A stretch of 51,380 nt of DNA from Microcaldota archaeon (GTDB taxonomy: Archaea; Micrarchaeota; Micrarchaeia; Anstonellales; Anstonellaceae), in the NCBI GenBank assembly GCA_026396415.1, contig JAPLWX010000035.1, positions 1 to 51,380 of the forward strand, in the 5' to 3' direction. Shown here in pieces: positions 8,613-14,959 of the stretch (positions within the stretch are counted from its first letter, which is position 1; each line of letters starts with the position of its first letter). A model generated the notes under the pieces. That model worked only from the letters and a program-made list of their open reading frames with translations, was not told the DNA's origin and did not search any database. Both the position numbers and the translations under genes were made by a program.

Positions 8613-11387
8613 TTAGTCCTCGACATTGCTCCTGTATTCCGGGGCGGCAGGCTCGGCAGTGAGCTTTGCAAGGCGCTTGAGGAGCACCTTCATCTCCGCG
8701 GACGCCACGTTGCGCTTCGTCCTCTCCACCGCGTCGGGGTTGACGGACATGGACGTGATTCCCATTTCAACAAGCCTCTCGGCGAATTCCGGGTAGACCG
8801 ATGGCGCCTGCCCGCATATCGAGCAGGTCACCTTGTTCTCGTTGCACACCTTCACCACGCGCTCTATTGCGCGCAGCACCGCGTCGTTCCTCTCGTCAAA
8901 CCCTTCGGCGAGCGTGGCGTTGTCGCGGTCAATCCCAAGTATGAGCTGCGTGAGGTCGTTGCTGCCGATGGATACGCCGTCTATGCCCTCTGCGCAGAAC
9001 TGGTCGATCAGGAATACGGTGGATGGCACCTCCACCATTATCCAGAGCTTGAAATCGCGCGTGTGGTGCATGCCCTGTGCCTTGAGCATTTCCTTGATGG
9101 CGCGAAGCTCGCCAATCCTTCTCACGAAAGGGAGCATTATCCAGAGATTTTTCATCCCGAACTCCTCGCGCACCTTCTTTATCGCGGCAAGCTCGAGCGC
9201 GAACACCTCGGGCTCGGTGATGTAGCGCGCGCAGCCGCGCCAGCCCATCATGGGGTTGGACTCGGCAGGCTCGAATTCCTCGCCGCCCGACAGGTTGCGG
9301 TATTCGTTCGTCTTGAAGTCCGTGGTGCGGTACACTACCGGGCGCGGGAAGAAGGCGGTCGCGAACACGCGTATCTTCCCGGCAAGCTTGTCCGTGAATT
9401 CCTGCCCCCTTCCCTCCTTTATCATCTTCTTGGGGTGCTCGCCGATGTCGCCTATCATGAACTCCGCGCGGAGCAGCCCCACTCCGTCGCAGGGAAGCTT
9501 GGAGGTTTTTTCGGCAAGGTCCACCTCGGCAAGGTTGACGTATATTTTCGTCCCTGTCACCGGCACCACTGGCGCGTATGCGGCTTGCGCGCCTGGCGAT
9601 GCGCCGCCTGATGCAGGCTCTTCCTTCTTTGCATCAGCAAGCCCGGTGTCGCCGTCATAGACTATGCCTCGGCTGGCGTCCACGGTTATCATCTGCCCCT
9701 CGTGGAGCACTGTGGTCCCGTTCTTGGTGCCTACAATGCAGGGAATCCCCATCTCGCGCGAAACGATTGCCGCGTGGCACGTCATGCCGCCGGAATTTGT
9801 CACAATCGCGGACGCGCGCTTCATGGCAGGCACGAAATCAGGGGTGGTCATGTCGGTGACAAGCACGTCGCCCTTCATCACTTTGTTCATCTCCTTGGGG
9901 CTGGCAAGCACTTTCACGGTCCCCTTGCCAATGCCGGGCGCTGCGCCAAGCCCGCGAAGTATTATTTTGCCTTCTCCTGCCATTTTTACACCTCTTTCTT
10001 CCTGCTTTGGCGCGGCGGATGCCACTGGCGCGCCAGTTGCAACCGCGGCGGGCGCGCTTGCCGCAATATTGGTAACCTGCTTCTGCTGGACAGCGGGAAG
10101 CTGCGTTCCTTGCTGCCTCTGCGGCTGTTGCGGTGCGCCTTGCCCGGCTTGCTGCTGCGAAGGCTGCGCCTGAGGAGTTGCTTGGTAAGCTGGTTGCCTT
10201 TGCTGTTGCTGCTGTGCACTTTGTTGTTGCGGAGCTTGCTGCCTCTGCTGCGGTTGCGCCTGTGAAGTGGCAGCATATGGCTGCTGCCTTTGTTGCGCCT
10301 GTGCGCCTTGCGCCTGCTGCGCGCCTTGCGGCTGCTGCATAAGCGGCGTGCCCGGGGGAACTGATGGCTTTGCACCCGCCTCCACGCTTTGCACGCCTGC
10401 AAGCGCGCGCTCAGAATCCGCCATCACCTCTTTCCGAAGCGTGGTTATCGGGCGGGACTGCACGATGAAAAGCCTGTTGTCCGCAACCGCCCATTCGATG
10501 TCCTGCGGCTTGCCGTAGTGCTGCTCTATCTTCTTTCCCAGCCGCGAAAGCTCCACCACCTGCGAGTCAGTGAGCTTCTGGCGCGACTGCATGTCCTCGC
10601 GGACGTTCATGTGCGCGTTTTTCTCATTCACCTTCACCAGCATCCAGGTCTGCTTTGCAACGTCTTTTATCTCTATCTTGAATGTGTTCTTGTCCACCAC
10701 GTAGCGGTCGGGCGTCACCGAGCCAGACACCACGACTTCGCCAAGCCCGTACGCCCCCTCGATAGATATCTTGCTCATGTCCTGCGTCATGGGGTCTATG
10801 GTGAACATCACGCCTGCCTTTTCGGACTGCACCATTTCCTGCACCACAGCGGCAAGGCCCACCTTGAGGTGGTCAAACTTGTTTTCCGTCCTGTAGTAAA
10901 TCGAGCGGGGCTCGAAAAGCGACGCCCAGCACTCCTTCACCATCTGCACGCAATCCTCCGCGCCTTTCACGTTGAGGAAGGTGGACTGCTGGCCTGCGAA
11001 CGACGCCTCTGGAAGGTCCTCTGCTGTGGCAGATGAGCGCACAGCCACATAAGGCTCGCGCCCGTTTTTTATCATGCTCCTGTATGCAGAAAGGATGTCA
11101 GCGCGGAGCTGCGGGGGGATTTCGCCCGACAGTATCTTGGTCTTAATGACATCGGATGCGACGTTGAGCTTGTCATTGTCCTCGATGTTGAGGTCGGACG
11201 TCATCTCCTTTATCACGGGCTCTATGCCGTTGTGCTTGATGAACAGGAAATAGGCGCCGGATGTCACCACAAAGCCGCCAGGCACCGGAAGGCCCACGGA
11301 TGCCATCTCGCCCAGGTTCGCGCCCTTGCCGCCCACCTCTGCCAGGTTGCTTTTCCTTATCTCTGAAAACCACATTATGTTCTTCAT
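8613..11387 (-). CDS. ppsA: Phosphoenolpyruvate synthase with Gln-rich linker
   Basis: The 924-residue protein is PEP synthase (pyruvate + ATP to PEP + AMP + phosphate), supplying PEP for gluconeogenesis and for the DAHP synthase encoded in this window. Domains: ATP/pyruvate-binding 1-330 (VGGKGANLGEM, AVRSSATAEDLP), phosphohistidine swivel about 475-570 with catalytic His538 in SGGMTCHAA, and PEP-binding TIM barrel about 600-910 with ...VSIGSNDLTQL and the Cys near SICGQAPS. Family members are usually 750-800 residues; the excess is a Q/P/A-rich low-complexity linker at about 340-465. The ATG at 11387 follows GGGGTGGG. It is divergent from tRNA-Lys. Confidence 0.95.
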   Translation of the reverse strand: MKNIMWFSEIRKSNLAEVGGKGANLGEMASVGLPVPGGFVVTSGAYFLFIKHNGIEPVIKEMTSDLNIEDNDKLNVASDVIKTKILSGEIPPQLRADILSAYRSMIKNGREPYVAVRSSATAEDLPEASFAGQQSTFLNVKGAEDCVQMVKECWASLFEPRSIYYRTENKFDHLKVGLAAVVQEMVQSEKAGVMFTIDPMTQDMSKISIEGAYGLGEVVVSGSVTPDRYVVDKNTFKIEIKDVAKQTWMLVKVNEKNAHMNVREDMQSRQKLTDSQVVELSRLGKKIEQHYGKPQDIEWAVADNRLFIVQSRPITTLRKEVMADSERALAGVQSVEAGAKPSVPPGTPLMQQPQGAQQAQGAQAQQRQQPYAATSQAQPQQRQQAPQQQSAQQQQQRQPAYQATPQAQPSQQQAGQGAPQQPQRQQGTQLPAVQQKQVTNIAASAPAAVATGAPVASAAPKQEERGVKMAGEGKIILRGLGAAPGIGKGTVKVLASPKEMNKVMKGDVLVTDMTTPDFVPAMKRASAIVTNSGGMTCHAAIVSREMGIPCIVGTKNGTTVLHEGQMITVDASRGIVYDGDTGLADAKKEEPASGGASPGAQAAYAPVVPVTGTKIYVNLAEVDLAEKTSKLPCDGVGLLRAEFMIGDIGEHPKKMIKEGRGQEFTDKLAGKIRVFATAFFPRPVVYRTTDFKTNEYRNLSGGEEFEPAESNPMMGWRGCARYITEPEVFALELAAIKKVREEFGMKNLWIMLPFVRRIGELRAIKEMLKAQGMHHTRDFKLWIMVEVPSTVFLIDQFCAEGIDGVSIGSNDLTQLILGIDRDNATLAEGFDERNDAVLRAIERVVKVCNENKVTCSICGQAPSVYPEFAERLVEMGITSMSVNPDAVERTKRNVASAEMKVLLKRLAKLTAEPAAPEYRSNVED
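10082..10355 (-). repeat. Low-complexity Gln/Pro/Ala-coding tract in ppsA
   Basis: This in-frame stretch encodes roughly residues 345-436 of PEP synthase, dominated by Q, A and P (QAQPQQRQQ, QQQSAQQQQQ). Mixed CAG/CAA-type codons are visible, so it is not a simple trinucleotide run. It lies exactly between the nucleotide-binding domain and the swivelling histidine domain. Confidence 0.85.
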
Positions 11388-11430
11388 AAGCCCACCCCGA
11401 ATAACCAGATGCCCTAAACACGCGGAGTAG

Positions 11431-11440
11431 ATATTAAAAG
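11431..11440. promoter_or_regulatory. Shared A/T box between ppsA and tRNA-Lys
   Basis: ATATTAAAAG lies about 30 bases before the 5' end of tRNA-Lys on the plus strand. Its complement CTTTTAATAT lies about 45 bases before the ppsA start on the minus strand. It could serve as TATA box for either direction. Confidence 0.45.
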
Positions 11441-11508
11441 GTTACGAATAGAATTCAGCACATATAGCGGGCTCGTAACTCAGCTTGGCCTAGAGTGTCT
11501 GGCTTTTA

Positions 11509-11557
11509 CAGAAAAGCAAAACTCGTATCCGATTGAGGATAAAGATAGGCTGAAGAA
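11509..11557 (+). other. Intron 1 of tRNA-Lys (37/38, 49 nt)
   Basis: A canonical-position archaeal tRNA intron. The exon bases CTTT (11503-11506) pair with intron bases GAAG (11552-11555) as the central 4-bp helix of a bulge-helix-bulge motif. The 3-base bulges are TAC and AAA, giving cuts after A11508 and A11557. The anticodon stem forms the flanking exon helix. Confidence 0.85.
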
Positions 11558-11579
11558 ACCAGAAAGCCGTGGGTTCAAA

Positions 11580-11720
11580 TGCCAGCCCAATGGGGATAAG
11601 TATGCCCCCTTAGTCCGGCATGTGCATTTTGCGCAAGCAAAATGCATCAGACATCTTCGCTACGGCGAAGATGCTGACCGCCCAAACCCCCAACGAATGT
11701 GGGTTTGCGGCTAATGAAAA
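11580..11720 (+). other. Intron 2 of tRNA-Lys in the T loop (59/60, 141 nt)
   Basis: The central helix of a bulge-helix-bulge motif is TTCA (11574-11577) with TGAA (11715-11718). Both 3-base bulges are AAT, cut AA|T on each side. The flanking exon helix is the T stem GTGGG/CCCAC. The intron is unusually long and contains several hairpins: GGGG/CCCC near 11592-11608, 11624-11645, 11652-11673, and CAAACCC/GGGTTTG at 11683-11707. One block (11621-11677) is shared with the repeat region near tRNA-Arg. Confidence 0.8.
11621..11677 (+). repeat. Palindromic element, copy 1 (in tRNA-Lys intron)
   Basis: Two hairpins in tandem: GCATTTTGC/GCAAAATGC (loop GCAA) and CATCTTCGC/GCGAAGATG (loop TACG), joined by ATCAGA. 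The outer conserved sequence TGTGCATTTTGC-n4-GCAAAATGC-ATCAGACATC and the closing GATGCTGA are identical in copy 2 (30346-30400). The tip of the second hairpin differs, with compensatory pairing in both copies. Confidence 0.75.
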
Positions 11721-11757
11721 TCCCACCGAGCCCGTTTTTTATTTCTTGGCTGATACC

Positions 11758-12426
11758 ATGAATGTTGAAGAAAAATTCCCCGGCGTCTATCTTGTGGGCG
11801 GGAGGCTTGCAACGAAATCCCTAGCCCCGGGCTTCCGCGTGTACGGCGAGAGAATCGTGAATGAGGGCGGCGCGGAATATAGGATGTGGGACTTGCAGCG
11901 GAGCAAGCTCGCGGCAGCGATGCACAAGGGGCTGAAGGAGATGCACATAAAACCGGGCTCGGTTGTCCTTTACCTCGGCGCGTCAACTGGCACCACGCCA
12001 TCGCATGTTTCTGACGTTGTAGGGAAGGACGGCACGGTGTTTTGCGTGGAATTCGCGCAGCGCTCCATGCGCGAGCTCCTTACCGTGTGCGAGAGGCGCG
12101 AGAATATGCTGCCTATCATGGGCGACGCGCGCCAGCCGCATGAGTATGCCGAGATGCTGGGCACGGGCAAGGTGGATGTCATCTACCAGGACGTGGCGCA
12201 GCCGGACCAGGCTGATATTTTCATAAAGAACAGCAAGATGTTCCTGAAGAAAGGCGGCTGGGGCATGATTGCGATAAAGTCCCAGTCCATCGACGTCACG
12301 CGCCAGCCGAGGAAAATATTCGAGGAATTCGTCGCGCACGTGGGAAGCGAAATAGTGGTCGCGGACCAGATTGACCTTACGCCTTATGACCTAGAGCACC
12401 TGTTCATCACCGGGAAGAGAAAGTAG
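11758..12426 (+). CDS. flpA: Fibrillarin-like rRNA/tRNA 2'-O-methyltransferase
   Basis: The 222-residue archaeal fibrillarin is the catalytic subunit of C/D box sRNPs, which 2'-O-methylate rRNA and tRNA with S-adenosylmethionine. The core VLYLGASTGTTPSHVSD is the SAM-binding motif, followed by GTVFCVEFAQRS, a DARQP segment, VDVIYQDVAQPDQ and a closing IAIKSQSID strand, all typical. The ATG at 11758 gives the usual archaeal N-terminus (FPGVYLVGGRLAT). An in-frame extension upstream would run through the tRNA-Lys intron and is rejected. Nop5 and L7Ae partners are not in this window. Confidence 0.95.
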   Translation: MNVEEKFPGVYLVGGRLATKSLAPGFRVYGERIVNEGGAEYRMWDLQRSKLAAAMHKGLKEMHIKPGSVVLYLGASTGTTPSHVSDVVGKDGTVFCVEFAQRSMRELLTVCERRENMLPIMGDARQPHEYAEMLGTGKVDVIYQDVAQPDQADIFIKNSKMFLKKGGWGMIAIKSQSIDVTRQPRKIFEEFVAHVGSEIVVADQIDLTPYDLEHLFITGKRK

Positions 12427-12452
12427 CCAAATTGCCCTTTCTGATACAAAGG

Positions 12453-12460
12453 TATATATA
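12453..12460 (+). promoter_or_regulatory. TATA-type promoter of micro-ORF 1
   Basis: TATATATA about 45 bases before the ATG at 12499, right after the fibrillarin stop. The A/T box is sharply bounded by GC-richer sequence. Confidence 0.55.
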
Positions 12461-12491
12461 CTCCCACATGCACATCTATGTCTAGACAGGT

Positions 12492-12549
12492 GCTAACCAT
12501 GAAAGACGAACGAACAAACGTATCGGCGGCGATTCGGCCGATGGTTAGC
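12492..12549 (+). other. Inverted repeat spanning micro-ORF 1 start; possible structured RNA
   Basis: GCTAACCAT (12492-12500) is the perfect reverse complement of ATGGTTAGC (12541-12549). An inner pair ATCGG/CCGAT competes for the same region. The outer stem would sequester the ribosome-binding region and ATG of the 30-codon ORF, so the segment could be a regulatory leader or a small non-coding RNA. Confidence 0.45.
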
Positions 12550-12591
12550 CCTGCTTTCAATTTCTCTAGGCACCTCTGCTACATGCAGTAG
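12499..12591 (+). CDS. Micro-ORF 1 (30 aa)
   Basis: A 30-codon ORF with its own TATA box, an AGGTG ribosome-binding site six bases upstream, and an ATG start (MKDERTNVSAAIRP...). Not recognised. Its first half lies in an inverted repeat, so it may be a leader peptide or not translated. About 130 bases without an evident gene follow before micro-ORF 2. Confidence 0.35.
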   Translation: MKDERTNVSAAIRPMVSPAFNFSRHLCYMQ

Positions 12592-12689
12592 CTTCTGGCT
12601 TGCGTGAAACACCTAATTGCGCGGGCCTCTTGAAAAACCCATAGCGCGGCTCTTTTGCTCCTTTTGCCTGCTTGCGCTGCGAGTTTTGC

Positions 12690-12699
12690 ACACGAAATA
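12690..12699 (+). promoter_or_regulatory. TATA-type promoter of micro-ORF 2 and HTH gene
   Basis: AAATATTTAA is followed by GAGGTG (12714-12719) and then ATG at 12726, which is standard archaeal spacing for a short leader. Confidence 0.55.
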
Positions 12700-12725
12700 T
12701 TTAACGTGAGTAAGAGGTGTTTGAG

Positions 12726-12812
12726 ATGACGAACATTCAGACGTACATGAAGAACGCGATTGTGGCGGGATTGGAAGGCGGCCTCCAGATGGAAGGCGCC
12801 ATAGGCGGGTGA
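12726..12812 (+). CDS. Micro-ORF 2 (28 aa) upstream of HTH gene
   Basis: A 28-residue ORF (MTNIQTYMKNAIVAG ...) with a strong GAGGTG ribosome-binding site. It ends six bases before the ATG of the HTH gene, and its final codons supply GGGTGA as that gene's likely ribosome-binding site. Such coupling suggests one transcript. The peptide is Gly-rich at its end and short amphipathic at its start; no family is recognised. Confidence 0.5.
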   Translation: MTNIQTYMKNAIVAGLEGGLQMEGAIGG

Positions 12813-12817
12813 TATCC

Positions 12818-12994
12818 ATGCCTGTGCAAAAAGGAAGGCCACCAGTAATAGGGGAGCATGAGCTTGCCCTGATAGACCGGCTTTACATGAAGGAGCGCAT
12901 GTCCGTGCGCGACATTGCTGATGTGATGGGAGTTTCCCATATGACGGTATGGCGCGCGCTTAGGGAGTTTGATGAGGCTGGTGCATGGAATTAA
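12818..12994 (+). CDS. Small helix-turn-helix DNA-binding protein
   Basis: A 58-residue protein consisting almost entirely of one HTH resembling the C-terminal domain of resolvases/invertases (Hin-type): GRPPVIGEHEL, then helix RMSVRDIADVMG, turn, and recognition helix SHMTVWRALREF. GRPP at the N-terminus would be the minor-groove arm. No recombinase catalytic domain is present, so it is either a stand-alone regulator or a remnant. The start at 12818 is preferred over the GTG at 12809 because GGGTGA is well spaced. Confidence 0.7.
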   Translation: MPVQKGRPPVIGEHELALIDRLYMKERMSVRDIADVMGVSHMTVWRALREFDEAGAWN

Positions 12995-13016
12995 GGAAAC
13001 ATAAAGCTTCAATCCA

Positions 13017-13046
13017 GCTAGAGGACATCTAGCGATCTCCATCTTT
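13017..13046 (+). terminator. Hairpin plus T-run after HTH gene
   Basis: GCTAGA (13017-13022) pairs with TCTAGC (13028-13033), followed by CTTTTTT at about 13043-13049. It lies between the convergent HTH and aminotransferase genes. Confidence 0.55.
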
Positions 13047-13047
13047 T

Positions 13048-14124
13048 TTATTTTTTTAATTTACTTTTATTCTGACTAGGAAGCGCATCGGCCATTTTCC
13101 CAATCGCCTCTTCAAGAACAGCGGGCGGCTGGTTTATGCAGATGCGCACGAATTTGCCATAGCCGCCAAAGTCGCTGCCAGGCGCAACTGCCACGCCTTT
13201 GTCAAGTAGCGTTAGCGCGTACTTCCCGCTGTCCGTTATTTCCTCGTGGCTCGCAAACACATAGATGCCTGACTGCGGCCTGGCAAATTTGAAGCCATGC
13301 GCAACCAGGGATTTGCACGCGGCGTCTGCGCGCGCAATCCACGCCTTGCGGTGCTCTGCAAGTATTTCCTTTTCATTCTCCAGGCATGCAATGCCCGCCT
13401 CCTGCACAAACGAGGGCACGCATGTGCAGGTTATCTGGTTGAAGCTCTCGAGCTTTTTTGCGATTCCAACAGGTGCAATCGCATAGCCAAGCCTCCAGTT
13501 CTCAATGCAGAATTCCTTGGAAAATGAGCGCAGGCGGATTTTCCCAACCTTTTCAATAGGCTCGAATGACAGCCCGCGGTATGCTTCGTCAATAATCACG
13601 TGTGTCCCTTTCTCTTCCGCCTCCGCCACTGCAGCGCGAAGCGAGCCGCCCTTGTAAATGGTGCTGGTGGGGTTCAAGGGATTGCAGATTATTGCGGCAT
13701 CGGCAGGTGGAAGGCTGCCAAATTCCCAGTTGTTCCCAAGCGTGGCGCGGATTTCAAGCGCAGTGCTTTGCGTCTGGCGCAAAATCAATCCATACGCAGG
13801 CCAGCAAGGCAATGGAAGCGCCACCTTCTTGCCAATGCCTGCCAAGATGGAAACCAGGGCGAAGAGAAGGTGCTTGGAGCCGGGCCCCACCACCACGTTT
13901 TCATATCCGCAGCCCTCGCGCGCGGCTATTGCCTGGCGGAGAGCAGGAAGCCCGGCTGAGGGCCCGTAGCCGGATTTTGCCTTGGCCAGGTTCTGCCTTG
14001 CGGCATCAAGCGCGCAGGCAGGCACAGGCAGGTTGGTGTCCCCAACATTGAGGCGCACCATGCGCTTGCCTTTCCTTTCAAGCTCCATTGCCTTTTCCGC
14101 AAGTTCGTAAAACAGGTTAATCAC
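13048..14124 (-). CDS. PLP-dependent aminotransferase (aromatic/histidinol-phosphate type)
   Basis: A 358-residue fold-type I, class I/II aminotransferase. SFSKEFC carries the PLP-binding Lys, NPLNPTS matches the conserved Asn-Pro region, and VRICINQP includes the substrate-carboxylate Arg. Lying directly after tyrA (GTGA overlap, start GTG 14124) and pheA, it most likely transaminates phenylpyruvate and 4-hydroxyphenylpyruvate to Phe and Tyr. Sequence alone does not exclude aspartate or histidinol phosphate as substrate. It is the last gene of the aro cluster; a hairpin and T-run follow. Confidence 0.85.
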   Translation of the reverse strand: MINLFYELAEKAMELERKGKRMVRLNVGDTNLPVPACALDAARQNLAKAKSGYGPSAGLPALRQAIAAREGCGYENVVVGPGSKHLLFALVSILAGIGKKVALPLPCWPAYGLILRQTQSTALEIRATLGNNWEFGSLPPADAAIICNPLNPTSTIYKGGSLRAAVAEAEEKGTHVIIDEAYRGLSFEPIEKVGKIRLRSFSKEFCIENWRLGYAIAPVGIAKKLESFNQITCTCVPSFVQEAGIACLENEKEILAEHRKAWIARADAACKSLVAHGFKFARPQSGIYVFASHEEITDSGKYALTLLDKGVAVAPGSDFGGYGKFVRICINQPPAVLEEAIGKMADALPSQNKSKLKK

Positions 14125-14894
14125 CTTATGCGCTGCCGCAGCTTTGCGAGGAAATTCTCTGCTTCCTCATAGTCCCTTCCGATTATTATATGCTTCAGGT
14201 GCTCAAGCCTGGAAGTGATCCTTTCTATCTGCGGCACTGACTGCGGGTTGAAAAGGATTTCGCAGAGCAGGGAGTCATCCTCTGAGAGGAGCCCCTGCGC
14301 GATTTTCATGTGCTTGGAAAATGTGGAGCCAGGCACAGTCGTCCCATCCACACACGAGGCAAACACCAGCGAGCTGACAAATGGCGTGGTAAGAGAGTAT
14401 GCCATCATGCGGTCATGCTCGTCAAAGCCGTAATCATATACGCGGGCGCCAAGCGCGGAAAAAAACCTGCGGAAAAAATCCGCAGTCGTCGCATCCGACT
14501 CGCGAATCACCACTGCATTCTCGCCCTCAAGGGACTCCATGTTGGCAAATGTCGGGCCGAACATGGGGTGCACCGATGCGAATTTGAAGCCGCATGCAGC
14601 ATAATAGCCGCGCAAGCCAGCCTTTACAGATGCCACATCGCAGATCACGCAGCCTGCAGGAAGGTGCAAAACACACTCGTCAAACGCAGGAATGGTGTTT
14701 TGCAGGCTTACGGCATTGATCAGCATGTCTGGCGCAAATGTGGAAAGCCCCTTCACGCTTTCAAGCACTGCCACTTTCCCAAGCCCGGAGGCCTTGCCAG
14801 GGTTTCTGTCATATACGGCAACGTCGTGGTTAACTGAGAGCGTTTTCGCAAGCCAGGCGCCCATCTTGCCAATGCCTATTATTGCTATCTTCAT
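14121..14894 (-). CDS. tyrA: Prephenate dehydrogenase
   Basis: A 257-residue NAD(P)-dependent prephenate dehydrogenase converting prephenate to 4-hydroxyphenylpyruvate. The Rossmann motif GIGKMG is at residues 7-12. HPMFGPTFANM includes the family's catalytic His region. The C-terminal half is helical, with EHDRMMAYSLTTPF typical of TyrA. The ATG at 14894 is preceded by CAGGAGGCGAAGG, which is also the end of the preceding micro-ORF. It overlaps the micro-ORF stop (ATGA) and the aminotransferase start. No ACT domain is seen, so any Tyr feedback would have to act elsewhere. Confidence 0.9.
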   Translation of the reverse strand: MKIAIIGIGKMGAWLAKTLSVNHDVAVYDRNPGKASGLGKVAVLESVKGLSTFAPDMLINAVSLQNTIPAFDECVLHLPAGCVICDVASVKAGLRGYYAACGFKFASVHPMFGPTFANMESLEGENAVVIRESDATTADFFRRFFSALGARVYDYGFDEHDRMMAYSLTTPFVSSLVFASCVDGTTVPGSTFSKHMKIAQGLLSEDDSLLCEILFNPQSVPQIERITSRLEHLKHIIIGRDYEEAENFLAKLRQRIR

Positions 14895-14959
14895 GCCTTC
14901 GCCTCCTGTGCCCATGGCTTGCAGCAGCCATTGCCGATGCCAGCAATTGCGATTCTCAT
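14891..14959 (-). CDS. Junction micro-ORF pheA/tyrA (22 aa)
   Basis: A 22-codon ORF that overlaps the pheA stop and the tyrA start (ATGA at both ends). Its first residues MRIAIAGIGNG copy the TyrA start MKIAIIGIGKMG. Its last residues PWAQEAKA copy the PheA end SWKQEAKA. The 19-base block containing the ribosome-binding site is repeated exactly at 14891-14909 and 14956-14974. It looks like an imperfect tandem duplication of the junction. Confidence 0.6.
   Translation of the reverse strand: MRIAIAGIGNGCCKPWAQEAKA

Larger units (their letters stand above)
11469..11734 (+). tRNA. tRNA-Lys(UUU) with two introns
   Basis: Exons 11469-11508, 11558-11579 and 11721-11734 join to a 76-nt tRNA. Acceptor GGGCTCG (11469-11475) pairs perfectly with CGAGCCC (11727-11733), with discriminator G. 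The D stem is ACTC/GAGT, the anticodon stem TCTGG/CCAGA with loop C-T-TTT-A-A (anticodon TTT at 11505-11507), and the T stem GTGGG/CCCAC around TTCAAAT. Without removing the second intron, neither the T stem nor the acceptor stem closes. T6 at 11735-11740 can end the transcript. The fibrillarin gene begins 24 bases later and may be co-transcribed. Confidence 0.9.

Noticed and set aside
11469-11591. tRNA-Lys ending at the AGCCC near 11585 with only one intron
   Set aside because: That reading leaves the T stem mismatched and the acceptor stem too short; the distal CCCACCGAGCCCG at 11722-11734 restores both perfectly.
11620-11757. N-terminal extension of fibrillarin
   Set aside because: The extension runs through the tRNA-Lys intron and exon 3; archaeal fibrillarin begins at the FPGVYLVGG region, matching ATG 11758.
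12818-12994. Complete site-specific recombinase
   Set aside because: Only the HTH part exists; no serine-recombinase catalytic domain is encoded up- or downstream.
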